Shown: positions 24,441 through 37,621, counted from the stretch's first letter. The stretch is 64,000 nucleotides of DNA from Amyelois transitella (GCF_032362555.1 NC_083512.1:1972001-2036000), one strand, 5' to 3'. The notes: a model not told the origin generated them from the sequence alone. Program-made: numbers and translations.

Positions 24441-24595
24441 AGGACCCCGGGGTATGTCCTTGTATTGGATTGGGTCAGTCAGATTTTTACACGAAGCGAC
24501 TCCCGTCTAACTTTTGCAACTTTTGCAAAGGATTCGAACGATTTTCATATATTAGATCACGGTTAGATAAGCAGTTTTCTCACGGTTTCTTCTGC
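24430..24595 (-). repeat. R3 repeat fragment
   Basis: Contains GGGTCAGTCAGATTTTTACA, matching the copy just upstream. Confidence 0.6.
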
Positions 24596-24597
24596 GA

Positions 24598-24672
24598 CAT
24601 TTATTTATTTATTTATTTATATTATATATATATCTATTATTATATTATTTATTATTATATATATATTATAGA
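24598..24672. repeat. AT-rich simple repeat
   Basis: (TTTA)n followed by mixed TA/TAT units. Confidence 0.85.
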
Positions 24673-24878
24673 TCATTTAAAGTGAAAATGGTCGCTTTTT
24701 ATTTTACCCTAACTATCCATTTTGGACAAACAATTTTCGTATTATAACTATTATAGTTTTAAGTCGTTAGCTATAAAAATTATCTAGGGTGGCTTAGTAA
24801 TAATTTATCTACAAAAGAACGAGTCATCTAAATATCACGAAAGTGAGACGGATTTCGCAATCAATTCAGACTTGACAC

Positions 24879-24922
24879 CCTGACAGTAAGTAGCGATCAA
24901 ATGATCGCTAATTACTGTCAGG
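24879..24922. repeat. 21-bp near-perfect palindrome
   Basis: CCTGACAGTAAGTAGCGATC with its terminal A (24879-24899) pairs with 24902-24922 at all but one position across a 2-nt spacer. A short direct repeat CTGTSTATAGC follows. No miRNA-like loop is present. Confidence 0.8.
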
Positions 24923-25135
24923 CTGTCTATAGCTGTGTCTATAGCAGGTAGCTAAGTAGTCCCAAGGTCCCGCCTTAAATGTTGTTGAATCCGATATCAG
25001 TACCTTTTCTGCACTTTCTTAATTTACGCCTTAAATTGATCAAGACATGGAAAATGCAAGTAGCTTTTCAGCATGCATCAGTGGGCGACGAGAAGAAAAA
25101 TGATATATATCTGACGGGGTACTTAAGAAACTTAC

Positions 25136-25279
25136 ATACTGACATACATATTAGGTTACGTCTATATCCCTTGTGGGGTAGACAGAGCCAACAGATACCT
25201 AAATCGCATTTTACGACATCCATGAGAAAGAGATGGAGTGGTCCTAGTCTTTTTTGAATTGGTACCGGGAACCACACGA
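25136..25279 (-). mobile_element. SINE-A copy with internal deletion
   Basis: Tail and head joined by CCTAAATCGCATTTTACGAC; the middle of the element is missing. Confidence 0.75.
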
Positions 25280-25453
25280 AACTTGTAGGAAGTCAAGCAA
25301 GGGAACGCCGTTATAAAAAGTAAAGGCAAAAGTATCGTTAATAGAGCTATAGGTTTATGGATGGACAGTATGTAATGTGCCTAGCAAGTCATCATTCAAA
25401 ATAACAAAAATTCCTGGACTGAAATTCTGATTACGATTTGATGCCTCATTACT

Positions 25454-25620
25454 TTATCGATGGTGGATAAGATATTGGAGTAGATTTTATGCGCGTCGAT
25501 GATAAATTTATGGATATAATAGAGTAATTATTTCAGATAAAGTAAAGCTTTACTGATAAATTGAATTATCGAGAACTAAATCCTGTAGTTGATCAGTTGG
25601 TGTAGCTGGGAACACCGTGG
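25454..25620 (+). promoter_or_regulatory. Putative promoter and 5'UTR exon of gene 3
   Basis: Six GATAA/TTATC cores fall between 25454 and 25570. An arthropod initiator-like TCAGT is at 25593-25597 and a strong donor (GTAAGT) at 25621. The exon would splice to the acceptor at 25857, 8 nt before the ATG. Positions of start and exon are inferred. Confidence 0.5.
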
Positions 25621-25865
25621 GTAAGTTTGTTTCTTGACTTTTGTTTTTGAAATTGATAAAAAGGTCTATTTTTGGGATTATATTTTGGAAGAAATTATTA
25701 TTGATCACCATTAAAATTATTGAAACCGAATTTTTCGTCTATGTGTCTGTTCATTTCATTCATAAACTAACTTATAAATTTCACTCTGAGTAAATAATTA
25801 TGAGTTAATTCAAAACATCTCCAGTTAACATCATTAACAAATCATTATAAATTTCAGAACGCACC

Positions 25866-28800
25866 ATGTTCGTTCCCGTATTTTTATTTATTCTTCTGGG
25901 ATCAGCTTTTGCTATCCCAGATGATCTGAGATCCAATTTTGAATTTATGGACCGTAGCACTAATATAGATGACCCAAAATACCGCCTAAAAGACAGTGTG
26001 CAGCCTACAGATGTGTACGTAGATCTTGATGTGTATTTAGAAGAAGCCAGATTCAATGGTTTGGTTCAACATACAGTACAGGTAAAATTTGTGTTCCTTC
26101 TACATACTAATATGTATGTATTCCTTGCGAAAAGAAACAACCAATAGTGTCTTAAAGATTCACATGATGAACTGCATAAGCCATCACTATAGAATCGTGA
26201 TTTAGATACTGACAGATTACTAGTCCAACATCTAAATGAAGAATCCTAAGTTTATAATATTTTCTTTTTATAAAAATTTTCTTATAGGTAAAATATAAAT
26301 ATTTCCTTTACCAGAGATTTGGACTCAGTCACATAGTGACTAAGTAATAGTTAATGAACATATCAATGGCTTCCCAATGTAAACTGATTTGGAATATTGA
26401 GACGTTATAATTCAAACATGAATTTAATTTTGAAATATTTTAAGAAGATTTTGTATTCTTTTCAACTTGAATTACAAAACTACTTTTTTATGATACTCAG
26501 AAAATCGTCATTTGAACTGAAATACATATAAGCAAAATATATTATGCATTATCAATAATTAAGAAAAGTACCAAGATATTATCAAGGTTAAATTTAACGT
26601 ATGTATGTCTATTGGTTTCAAAATTATCGATTTATTGGGGCAAGGAGCTATCTTATCAGACCGAGTAAATGATTGTATGGATAAAACTTATCACAATTAT
26701 CCATAAAAGAAGGTATCAATTCAGTTAAAATTGGAAAATTTTGCCTTGTCATGACGTCAGTTTACAAGATGGTGTTATTGATATTACTATTATTCTATAA
26801 ATGCTTTCAAACTACTTAAGGAACTTTATTTAACGTAGATTTTATACAAATTGCTCAAGGTTTAAGATTTTCTTGTAATTAGGCTAAAAATTATTTTACT
26901 ATCTCCATTATTTTTTATTGAACTTATGTTGACACAACCCAATAAGTTCTAGATAGTAGCATTAAGCTCAGTGAGATTGACTATTTACCTTCATTCTTTT
27001 CTTCACCTCTCTGGAGAGGAACAAAAAGTACGCCTTTTGGCAAAATTCTGCCTTCACTGTTACATCTCAAACAATTTTCAGGTTCAAGAAGAAAATCTCA
27101 CGCAAATCGTCCTCCACCAGAATGTGGTAACGATTGAAGCGGTAACAGTTCTCAATGCGAACAACCAGCCCGTGGCTCTTAGGTTCCCTAACCCTTACAC
27201 CACTGACAGCTACTATGAGATCCTTGAGATCAACTTCGAAAATGCTTTGCCGGTGGGACAATATGATATTATCATTAGATACAGGGGACAAATCAATTTG
27301 AACCCAATCGATAGAGGTTTCTACAGAGGATATTATTACGTTGGAAATGAATTAAGGTAAATCTTGCATTTTTAAAAGTGGAACCCTCCCGAAAATTTCC
27401 TTTTCCGTGAAATAACTGACTTAAAATATAAAAGTCTCAAATTTAAAATGTTTAAAAAATTAAAACTTATTTGCAGGATATACGCCACAACTCAATTCCA
27501 GCCCTACCATGCAAGGAAAGCATTCCCATGTTTCGACGAGCCCCAATTTAAATCTCGTTTCGTAATCTCGATCACTCGTGATGCCAATTTGAGTCCATCG
27601 TACTCCAACATGGCTATCAATGTAACTGAAACCTTACCGTAAGTATATTTTATTGAAACCATTAGAATTTCGAATACTCACAAGCTCTTTTTTTAATAAT
27701 GAACTAAACATATCTGAATTTTTCATCAATAGTTTCTTCCAGATTAAAGCGACAGAGCTGTTGTAATTATCGAATTAAAACTATTTATAAAAGTATTTTT
27801 TTTCGTAATGATAAAAATGTTGTGTTTATTTTTCTCAACAGTGGAACTCCAGCCCGTACTCGTGAAACTTTCTTACCAACGCCTATCATCTCTGCTTACC
27901 TTATCGCCTTCCACGTCAGTGATTTTGTTGAAACCAACACCACCAGCACTGCCACAAAACCTTTTGGAATCATCTCCCGTCAAGGTGATATCTTAAACCA
28001 GCACGAATACGCTGCTGAAATTGGTCTGAAAATAACTAATGAATTAGATGACTACTTTGGTATTGACTATTATGATATGGGTCAAGGACAACCCATGAAG
28101 AATGACCACATCGCGTTACCTGATTTCCCGTCTGGTGCTATGGAAAACTGGGGAATGGTTAACTACAGGTAGGCGACTTAACAATTTTCTTTTTTTGCTG
28201 TTGTGTATTTACAATAAATAATTTCTGAACAATATAAGACCTTATTTCTACAGATTTCAAAACTTATTTTCTCTAACTCTTGATTTCATTCACGCTTTCA
28301 CAACTTTTATCAATGTTTTCATGTTATTATAGTTATACCTCTTTTTCTTCATCATCATCTAAATCCTATCCCATTATTAACATGTGATTATTTTTATTTC
28401 AGAGAAGCTTACCTGCTGTACGATCCCAACAACACCAACATAAACAGCAAGATCACCATTGCTACCATCATGGCCCACGAACTTGCTCACAAATGGTTTG
28501 GCAACCTCGTCACCTGCTTTTGGTGGAGTAACCTTTGGCTGAATGAATCTTTCGCGAGCTTCTTCGAATACTTTGGGGCCCACTTTGTAAGTAAATCTTT
28601 TATAAATGACATAAAATTAGCCATAAAAATAATTTGTATATATAGTATTCAAACACTCTGCACACAAATTTAACTTGTTCCTTATATCTGTACCGATCTT
28701 TGTATATTTTCACCCTCTGCCACTATTCTGTGAGACCTTAGCTCCGCTTTCCGACTTTTTTCCTTTCACTCTATCTGATCAAAAGCGTTCTTAGTTTAAA

Positions 28801-31800
28801 GACCTTAGGAAAACTTGTCTTGAAAATATACCTAAGTCTAAAATTTTGTTGTAAAATGAATACCTACTTCTTAACAATCAATATACAATCATCATGTCTA
28901 TTTTCCAGGCTGAACCAGAATTGGAACTGGACGAACAATTCGTCGTAGACTATGTACATAGTGCATTGTCAGCTGATGCGTCACCCAGTGCCACACCCAT
29001 GAACCATAGCGAAGTTGCTAATAACCCCTCGATCACTAACCATTTCAGTACCACTAGCTACGCTAAGGGTGCTTCTGTTCTTAAGATGTTGGAACATTTC
29101 GTCGGATTCCGCACTTTCAGAAATGCACTGAGATATTATCTAAGAGACAAGTGAGTAGTAAATTTAATTTCCTGGTTGGATCATTCCGTTAAGTGTTTGG
29201 TTCCCCTGCAAAGTTTGCAAAAGTCAGATTGGAGCGGCTTCTTGTAAAAACCTGACGTACCCAATCCAAACCTAGAGGTTGTAACCATCAGTTCTTAAAA
29301 CTTGGTAGTCGTATAACATAAATCTTAACGACGTTGTAATTTCAGAGCATGTGAAACTTAGATCAGACCTACATCAGTGGCTAAGTTAACTCTAGAGTAG
29401 GTATTTATAAATAAAAGGTAAACGTATATATGAAAGTAATGTTTAGTATTATTTATCCTAAAAAAAAATACGAAATTTAGCAAAGAGATTATTAAGCCTT
29501 TTACCATATTCAGGGAATTAATGATTAGGTATGATAAATAAATAAAATGCAATTATTTTTAATATCTTCAGCGCATATGAACTCGGAACGCCCGAAGCCA
29601 TGTATGCTGCATTCCAAAGAGCGACTGGAGAAGACTTGGACTTCCAAAGACGATACCCTGGTGTGGATATTGGAGAAGTTTTTGATAGCTGGGTCCAAAA
29701 CCGAGGATCACCGGTGTTGAATGTTAACTTCAATATGGACACGGGAATAATAACTGTGACTCAAGTAAGATTTTCTTATAAATGTTAATTTATTATTATT
29801 TCTTCACTTACTCTCAAAAGTTTTTCAAGGGACGAATGATTAATGAAGCTAAAAATAGTGTACAACCAGCAGGGCAATACATAAACGGCAAATTCTCTCT
29901 TGCTCAAACTTTTTCAGAGTAAACATTATTTTTTGCAGCAACGCTATCAGCTATCTGGCACCATTCCAACCCAGCTTTGGCACATCCCCATCACCTGGAC
30001 TCAGCAAGGATCAGCTGACTTCTCCAACACCAGGCCTAGCCTGATCCTCTCGACAGCATCAACCACAATAACTGCCAACTCTGGTCATAACTGGGTTATC
30101 TTCAATATTGCTCAGTCAGGTATGATGACTTATTCATACACCTAATAAAAATATAACTGACCTATACATTAAAGGTATCGGTATAAAATCGATACGGAAG
30201 ATCAAAATTTATGACCAGTAGACGCTATAAATGTGATTTTTTGAAATTCCATCAGTCTGTAGGTATTACCATCACGCGAAAGCTATTGCTCCACTTTGAA
30301 TGCGGTTTTCTCAAATGTGACAAGCTCGGTCTAACTTAATCCCTTCATTTTCTATTTATAACTTTTACGGAGAATGAAGTCAACCTAGGCAACAGTTAGT
30401 TATTAATATAATGGGTGTATTTTTTTGTTTATTTTTTATCTCTGCTTGTTAGTTCAGTTTGTCTTATACCATTGTTTTTTATTAACAACAACATAATTAA
30501 TTGCTTTCCCAATGCTAAAGCGACTGCTTAATACTGATTTCTTTATTACAATCATCGCACCTCTTTCAAGAAAGAGTCTGCAGAGTTACAACTTGTAACA
30601 ATCCGTTCATTCTTTCTTTTATCGACAATATCAATTCTTTACTTCTTTAGTTTGGCTTCAAAATGATTATTTATTGCAATACTTTTAGGTCTTTATCGCG
30701 TCAACTATGATGACCACAATTGGGAGATGATCGCTTCATTCCTTCGCAACAACAACAACAGAGAGACTGTCCACAAGCTGAATCGTGCTCAGGTCTTTTT
30801 TAATACAATAAATTACGATTAACTCTATATAAAATAAATAAAACTCCTCTGTTACTAAGTCAGTTAGACAGTCATGAAAACACGCAGCCCGAACTGCTGG
30901 GTCTAGAGAAATAAAATTTGGCATGTAGGTTCATTATGTGTTCTAGGTTGTACAAAGAAAGAATTCCCAAAATTCCCACGGGAACTGGAATTAGCATGAC
31001 TTTAGTTCATTTTGTTATTTTCTTCAAATCAAGCTGCAGATGATACTTTGTAAACAGTAAAAATATTAGGTAAAGTTTTGCATCGCATTGCCTTAAGAAT
31101 AGGTAAATTAATTTGGTATTGTTATCTGCAGGCATCATGTTTGTTACACAATCATCTTGTATATTTCACTCACTCATCTATCAAGTACTTAATTCACAAT
31201 AATATTCTTCATTAACAAATTTCTTATCATCATTGCAACTTTCCAGATCGTCAATGACGTCCTCTTCTTCCTTCGTTCTGGACATATCACCACAGAACGT
31301 GCCTTCGATGTCCTCTCGTTCTTAGAGTATGAAACAGATTACTATGTTTGGGCATCCGCCATTACTCAACTGGAGTGGATCAGGAGGCGATTGGAACATC
31401 TGCCTAGTGCTCATGAACAATTCTCTGTAAGTTTTATTCGCAATTTAATTACAACAACGTTAATTCATTTAGCAATTCATGGTAATATTCTTCGAAGTTC
31501 GAAGATACGTGTTTCTGTGTAGGATTTTTTTTGTACACATTGAACCTGGAGCTTCTTTTATGAAGAAATCGAAAAGACTTCGTCGAAAGCGTGTATAAAG
31601 CTTGGAACTTTGATTTGATTCTGTAATTCAAACAATTTTTTCTTACTACGAGTATATTTAGCAACTCATTTTATAACTTCTTTATTAATCTTATCTTAAG
31701 TGCCGTGTGGTTCCCGGCACCATTACAAAAAAGAATAGGAACACTCCATCACTTTCCCATAGATGTCAAAAAAGGCGACTAAGGGATATGCTTACAAACT

Positions 31801-34773
31801 TGGGATTCTTTTTTAGGTGATGGGTTAGCAACCTGTCACTATTTGAATCTCAGTTCTATCATTAAGCCAAATAGCTGAACGTGGTCATTCAGTCTTTTTA
31901 AGACTGTTGGCTCTGTCTACCTCGCAAGGGATATAGACGTGACCATATGTATGTATTCGAACAATTTTTCTTCTTATTATTTTAGCAACTCATTTAAAAC
32001 CTTCTTTAATAATCTTCTCATAATATTTCAGTTGTGGATTCTTAGCCTTCTGAACAACGTAGTCAATGATCTTGGTTTTGATGGTTGCCCCACGTGTTCC
32101 ACCTCCAGCAATCTGAACCGCATCCAGATCCTCAACCTGGCCTGCAACCTCGGCCATGAGGGCTGCATCAGCGATAGCTTGGAGAAGTGGAACAGATTCA
32201 AGAACGATGATGTTGCGTTAGTATATTTTTATAATATTGTAATTAGTATAAAATATAAGAGACTTCAAATTTGGTTCCGTAAGATTCCTTGGTCTAAGAG
32301 TCTTAGGGAAATATAAAGTACCAGTAGGGATAGATATTAACTAAATATTTTTATTTATTTTTTATGTGGGTGGAGCTGCGGGCGTACTCTGGTAGTTCAT
32401 CTACTTGTATTTTTAATGTTCATCACCAAATCGCCATATTCCTTAAAATATTTAAAATATGTGTGTGTTTTTGGCACTATAGAACATATTCTGAAGCATT
32501 CTATAGAACCACTCCATGTCTTTCCTATAGATTTCTGAAAAGGTGACTAAGGGATAGAGAATTGATTGAGTCAAATAAACGTTCCTTCGTACATTTCTTT
32601 TTTAAATATTTTTATTATATGTAATGGTACCTTGATGATATTATTCAATTCATTGTACGTATTACATATTTAGATATTAATCAATATCATCATTACTTGT
32701 TTTCCAGTGTCGATGTGAATCTCCGTCGTCACGTTTACTGCGTCGGTCTTCGCCACGGCAACAGCAGTGACTACGAGTTCCTTTTCTCCAGATACAATTC
32801 CTCGGAGAACACCGCAGATATGGTTGTCATACTCCGTGCCTTGGCGTGTACTAGAGACGAAAGCTCATTCCAGGAGTAAGTATCTTCAACCGTTTTATCA
32901 TTGTTATTTCCTTTTTTTCCAAGCTGTACATTTCATTTTAACATAATCTGCCTAATTACTGTTTTTTTGTACACAAACTGTTCGTTTCTTAGTATAAATA
33001 TTACAAGGTAGCTCATAAATTATCCACTTAAGACATGCTCGTATTTATTTACATAAAAGGCTTGGCACTAAACTTACCAAATATGTATAATTTCAAGATT
33101 TACTTAAAATTTATTACTATTTTTAAGTTTGTAATACTTAAAACTTCGGACCGAATTCAATGAAATTTAGAAGAGTATTTATGCTTAATCTAGGTCTAGA
33201 CCTAGACTAAAACTAGTTTTATGATATCTTTATAACATTAAAGTATGTGTTATTATTAGGTAGTTATATGCCTCAATTCTATAATATAACTGACCAACTA
33301 CAATTCTCCCTATAGTTACCTCTACCAGTCGATGCACAATGACAAAATAAGAATTCACGACAAAACGAACGCATTCAGTTTCGCCCTACAAGGAAACCGT
33401 GAGAATTTGAATGCAGTCCTGCAATTTTTGTACAACAATTACAATGAAATCAGGACAACGTAAGTATTTTTTTATAATGAAAATTTTCAGTACTTCATAT
33501 TTAAAAGACATGAGATTTTGAATGTTTAACACAGAATCTATTGAATGAAACCGTACCATACCTTATTGATCAGAAAAACACAAAGCCTCTGAAAAACTGC
33601 TGGCCCTGTTTACCCCGTAAGGGATATAGACGTGATTATATGGATAGATGGAAACACAAAGGCTACAATTTACCTGTACATTACTAAAAATAAGCTCATT
33701 CGACAAAGATTTCATGGAAAAGGTGACCAAATCTTAATCAAAAAGAAAACCTCTCAATTAATACCTATTACATTATAAACAAGAGCTACAACAAGAGTTG
33801 AGAGGTTCTGAATGTCATTTTGTTGGTATACAAATTAAATGCTTTACTTTTTCTAGATATGGCGGACCAGCGCGTCTGACCATAGCAATCAACTCCGTGG
33901 CTGCCTTTTTAACCGACTTTGCTGATATTCAAACTGTAAGTTTATTTTTAATTCAGCATCTTTTTATTCTTTTTAAAATTTTATCAATTCCTATTTTTTT
34001 TTTCTAGTTCTTATTTTACATGCCATTTTAAATTATGACTGCCGTCAGCAAATTTTTGAACAGCTGTTGAATGAATTAAAGTATTTTATTGAAGAGTTTC
34101 TTCAATTTCTTCGAGTTTCTATCTTCAGATCTCGACGTAGGTGACAGACTCTTTTAGGTATATTTTTTACACAGCAGAATACATAGTATGCATACTAGCT
34201 GAGCTTGCATGAAGAGAGTTATGAATGTGGATGAAACGAAGGTAGTATGCAGAGATCGTGGCCAGTGGAAAGATGTAATCTCTGCCTACCCCTCCGGGAA
34301 AGAGGCGTGATTTTATGTTATGTTATATTATGTTAGAATGCAAGTCGATGCAACCTCAAGGGGATTTAAGTATGGTAGTCTGGTACACTCGGTGCTTTAA
34401 GTCCCACACTCTTCCGGGTCCCCTCCGTTACCAAAAAAATAAGGAATAATTTCTACATTCATTTACTATACAATTTGACCTTGATTTGTAAGTTTGTTAA
34501 TATTTCCTTTCAAACAAAAATGTCGAAAATCATCTCTAAATTATTATTCTTGTTTTGCAGTTCCAAAACTGGGCGTATGCGCAACAAGTGGCACTTGGGA
34601 CTTCATTCCAAAACGCCGTATCTGTTGTCGACACTGCTTTGAGCAACCTCCAATGGGGAAGTAGCTCTGCGAGAGAAATATTAGAAGAAGTACTAGCTAG
34701 ATCATCTTCTGTAGGGATTACTTCATCTATTGTTTTGATACTGGCAGCTTCTTTCGCTCATTTGTTGCGTTAA
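25866..34773 (+). CDS. APN: Aminopeptidase N-like gene 3
   Basis: Complete M1 aminopeptidase, 950 residues, 15 coding exons: 25866-26081, 27082-27356, 27477-27638, 27842-28168, 28403-28586, 28909-29150, 29572-29764, 29939-30119, 30689-30792, 31247-31426, 32032-32216, 32708-32875, 33316-33459, 33857-33935, 34561-34773. The start ATG lies 8 nt inside an exon opened by a 3' splice site at 25857, so a 5'UTR intron precedes it. The signal peptide (MFVPVFLFILLGSAFA) is clear. GAMEN is at 316-320, HELAH at 352-356, zinc Glu at 375 and catalytic Tyr near 439 (TSYAKG). The zinc-Glu context is NESFA, where the other four genes have NEGFA. Both C-terminal Cys pairs are present (ACNLGHEGC; VYC...LAC). 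There is no Thr-rich stalk; the protein ends in a hydrophobic GPI-type tail (SSIVLILAASFAHLLR). The donor at 32216/32217 (GTTAGT) was chosen over the GTATAT four bases later because only the first keeps the frame. Confidence 0.95.
26082..27081. other. Gene 3 intron 1
   Basis: 1 kb of AT-rich sequence. I see a faint SINE-A remnant near 26150-26260 and nothing else. Confidence 0.5.
29193..29290 (+). repeat. R3 repeat fragment
   Basis: Contains CCCCTGCAAAGTTTGCAAA and AAAAACCTGACGTACCCAAT. Confidence 0.65.
30120..30688. other. Gene 3 intron without recognised repeats
   Basis: About 570 bp, AT-rich; nothing recognisable. Confidence 0.5.
31700..31955 (+). mobile_element. SINE-A copy between duplicated intron segments
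   Basis: Full-length. The ~75 bp on its left (31625-31699) and the ~75 bp on its right (31955-32031, ending at the 3' splice site) are diverged copies of one another. Confidence 0.88.
33580..33650 (+). mobile_element. SINE-A 3' fragment
   Basis: GTTTACCCCGTAAGGGATATAG and a decayed tail. Confidence 0.65.
34195..34330 (+). mobile_element. LINE-T copy 2, 3' end only
   Basis: Last ~115 bp of the LINE-T ORF, through GGGAAAGAGGCGTGA and a (TATGT)n tail, in the last intron of gene 3. Confidence 0.85.
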
Positions 34774-34899
34774 GTTTTTAAAATCATTACTGCGTGTAGC
34801 GTTATTTTTTTTATGCGTCACTTTAATGTAAATAGTAAGGTTGCCAGTATTTTTGTGAATACAATGTAGTCCCGATTTTAATTTAGTAAATTATTTTGT

Positions 34900-34905
34900 A
34901 ATAAA
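34900..34905 (+). terminator. Poly(A) signal of gene 3
   Basis: AATAAA 127 nt after the stop codon. Confidence 0.6.
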
Positions 34906-35435
34906 TATTTTTTCTATAACCTTCTGCATTTTACTTTGGTTACAATATGTGTTATTGTCACCTTTGAGAATACATTTGTCCAATTTCAAATCAATGATCG
35001 CTTTTGTAGTTATAATAGCTATCATAATCTGCTACTATTATAGTTATTTTTGAAATTTTTGGATAGTAGACTTAACGAAAATAAGACAACCCAAATTCAG
35101 GCTACTGGTAACCGTGATCCAATATAGACCCTGTTCCGTGGTTGCTGCGTACCATATCACCACCGGATATATCAAATATCTGGCGACGTAAAAACCCGTT
35201 AAAACATGAACATTGGCAGCAATTTGGTGGTCAGGTCATGTGTACCCTTAGCTGATGATCTTGTACATTTACACAACAAGATTAGTGGTCTTATTCTACT
35301 TTACTGTAAGGAACAGCAGTATGAAGCATTTCTACCAAATAAATAAACTTAAAAACTAATTAAAAGACGAAAGATGATATAAGATAATATATAACAAATT
35401 ATTCTAATCTTACAGATGCAGATAAATATAATTTG
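34906..35435. other. Intergenic, gene 3 to gene 4 (first part)
   Basis: No gene seen. The stretch 35095-35290 has a more even base composition and may be an unrecognised repeat. Confidence 0.5.
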
Positions 35436-35439
35436 TCGA

Positions 35440-35612
35440 TTCTTCTTTAAGGGATTGTAGATTAGCTCTGCCTACTTCGAGAGGATAAAGACTAATCGCC
35501 TACTAGAGAAATCCCAAATTTATAAGCCTATCTCTCAGTCGCCCCTTACGACATCCACGGGAAAGATACGGAGAGGTTCTATTCCAAAGTGTCAGAAACT
35601 ACACGGCACTTT
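35440..35612 (-). mobile_element. SINE-A copy, old
   Basis: Degenerate, reverse orientation; head ends in ACTACACGGCAC. Confidence 0.65.
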
Positions 35613-35735
35613 AAAATAGAATTTGTCTTATGTTCAGAGAATTTGCATTTTCCGTCACTGAAAAAATCTTCTTTTAATTAATTACCACAGAAAATACCAT
35701 AGATACTTCATCTTCTACCTCCTGGCGATCCAGTA

Positions 35736-35905
35736 TGGTTGTCTGTGACATTGGAGGTCCCGGGTTCGAATCCAGGCCTGGGAATGATGAGAAAAGAACT
35801 TTTTTTGATTGACCTGGGTCTTGGATGTTTATCTATATAGGTAAGTATTTATTATAAAATATAGCATCGTTGAGTTAGTATCTCGTAACACACGTCTGGT
35901 CACAA
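35736..35905 (+). mobile_element. SINE-B copy, damaged A box
   Basis: The B box GGTTCGAATCC is intact; the start and the 3' end are altered. Confidence 0.7.
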
Positions 35906-36352
35906 ATCCGCATTTCTCTTACCGGATACATATAACTTGGGAATTCCAAATCACAGCGGTTCGCATAATAAAATATTTGGCCAATCGCTAGGTGTGAAGA
36001 TATATATATGTATGTATATCAAACAAATATACAGATTGGGAATTTTAACACTAAGCAATAAACAATATCTTTATTTAAGTTCTTATTGATGATCTCATTG
36101 TTTTATTTTTATCATTTTCCTATTGCCAACTAATTAATTGATACATGAAAAACAATTTTAGTGAATTCCGTTTCATTATCGCATGTTTTGGGAAGTCCGG
36201 TTTCATAATTAATACCTACTTCATGCAGCCAAAATTTTCATGAAATCCTTTCTGAAATTTATGAGTTTTTCAATTATTGTGAAATATTCATAAAATTTTT
36301 TGAAAATATCATGTTGTTCCTCGCTCTTCAGAATAGGTGCACTCGATATTTT

Positions 36353-36470
36353 ACCATGGATGTTGTAAAAGGTGACGAAGGGCTTATAAACTTGGGATTA
36401 TTTTTCTGGGCGATAGGCTAGGAACCTGAATTTATATCTATCATGAGCTTTTCAAGATTGTGCAATATCT
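36353..36470 (+). mobile_element. SINE-A copy, truncated
   Basis: Degenerate; it meets a LINE-T tail at 36472. Confidence 0.6.
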
Positions 36471-36471
36471 A

Positions 36472-36552
36472 TACATACATACATACATAAAATCACGCCT
36501 CTTTCCCGGAGGGGTAGGCAGAGAATACCTCTTACCACTTGCCACGATCAAT
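36472..36552 (-). mobile_element. LINE-T copy 3, short
   Basis: Reverse orientation: four CATA units, then AAAATCACGCCTCTTTCCCG and about 45 bp more. Confidence 0.8.
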
Positions 36553-36733
36553 ATTTATACTACATTTTTTATACTGTCGGGTAGATGAATTATAGTTTTG
36601 ACCCAAAGACCAAGATACAAGATTTGAGTCGCTCAGTGGAAGTATTTGTCCTTTTTGCGGGTAGCTTGTGGTCTTGTGTGGTTGGTCTTTTCGGAAAAAT
36701 ACTTTAGGGGTAAAGGATTAAGCTAACATATTA

Positions 36734-36790
36734 TTATCTTATCAATCCAAACAACGATTAGTTCTTTAGTGATAATCGGAATTTTGATAA
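36734..36790 (+). promoter_or_regulatory. GATA-motif cluster upstream of gene 4
   Basis: Four cores: TTATC 36734-36738, TTATC 36739-36743, GATAA 36771-36775, GATAA 36786-36790. Gene 4 starts about 830 bp downstream after a 5'UTR intron, so a promoter role is possible but not shown. Confidence 0.35.
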
Positions 36791-37206
36791 ATGCCAATAA
36801 AATTAATCATTTGATCTATATTCAAAGGACGGACGGATTTTACCGAAATTTTAATCGTGTTGTGGTTAACACTTAATGGAGGACATTTCTTTAATCAGGT
36901 TTGTTGTTTATTTCTTCTCATGATTTCATTAATAGTGAGTTACCTACGATATAAGTAAATTTTGTATAATAACGCAAATCAATAATGTATTTTTGATTAT
37001 TTATTTCAAATTCTGTTCATAGGAAAAATAATCACAATTTTAACTGAAGAAGATTCAACGGATTTTGTGGATATCCACATTCCGTTCTAATTTATACTTA
37101 ATAATGACTAATATACTTATTAAATGTGACATTTGTGTTAGATTTACAAATTACAACGAAAATAAAAACGTCTTAATTGAAAATAATGCTCATGTCTCCT
37201 AGCTCG

Positions 37207-37485
37207 GGTCTGCTGGAATAGACTAACACACATACATATGGTCACGTCTATATCCCTTGCGGGGTAGACAGAGCCAACATAAGATAGAATTGAGATTCAA
37301 ATATTGGCAGAATTGAGGCTTAATGATAGAATTGAGATTCAAATATTGGCAGGTTGCTAGCCCATCGCCTAATAAAGAATCCCAAGTTTGTAAGCCTATC
37401 TCTTAGTCGTCTTTAACGGCATCCATGGGAAAGAGATGGAGTGGTCCTATTCTATTTTGTATTGGTGCTGGGAACCACACGGCAC
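37207..37485 (-). mobile_element. SINE-A copy with internal duplication
   Basis: Reverse orientation. The block TAGAATTGAGATTCAAATAT with following TGGCAG occurs twice in tandem. Confidence 0.85.
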
Positions 37486-37621
37486 ATTTCTTTTAAAATA
37501 AGAAGAATCTTTGTATTTTTGTTCCTTGCGATTATCAGTCTCGATGTTTTCTGTGTACATAAATTAATAAATAAAGCTTCCACTACTTGAAGATGCTCAT
37601 GTTATTTATTTCCTTTTAGAA

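Noticed and set aside
32217..32222. Donor at 32221 (GTATAT) for gene 3 exon 11
   Set aside because: It breaks the frame into the next exon; the GTTAGT at 32217 keeps frame and the conserved phase.
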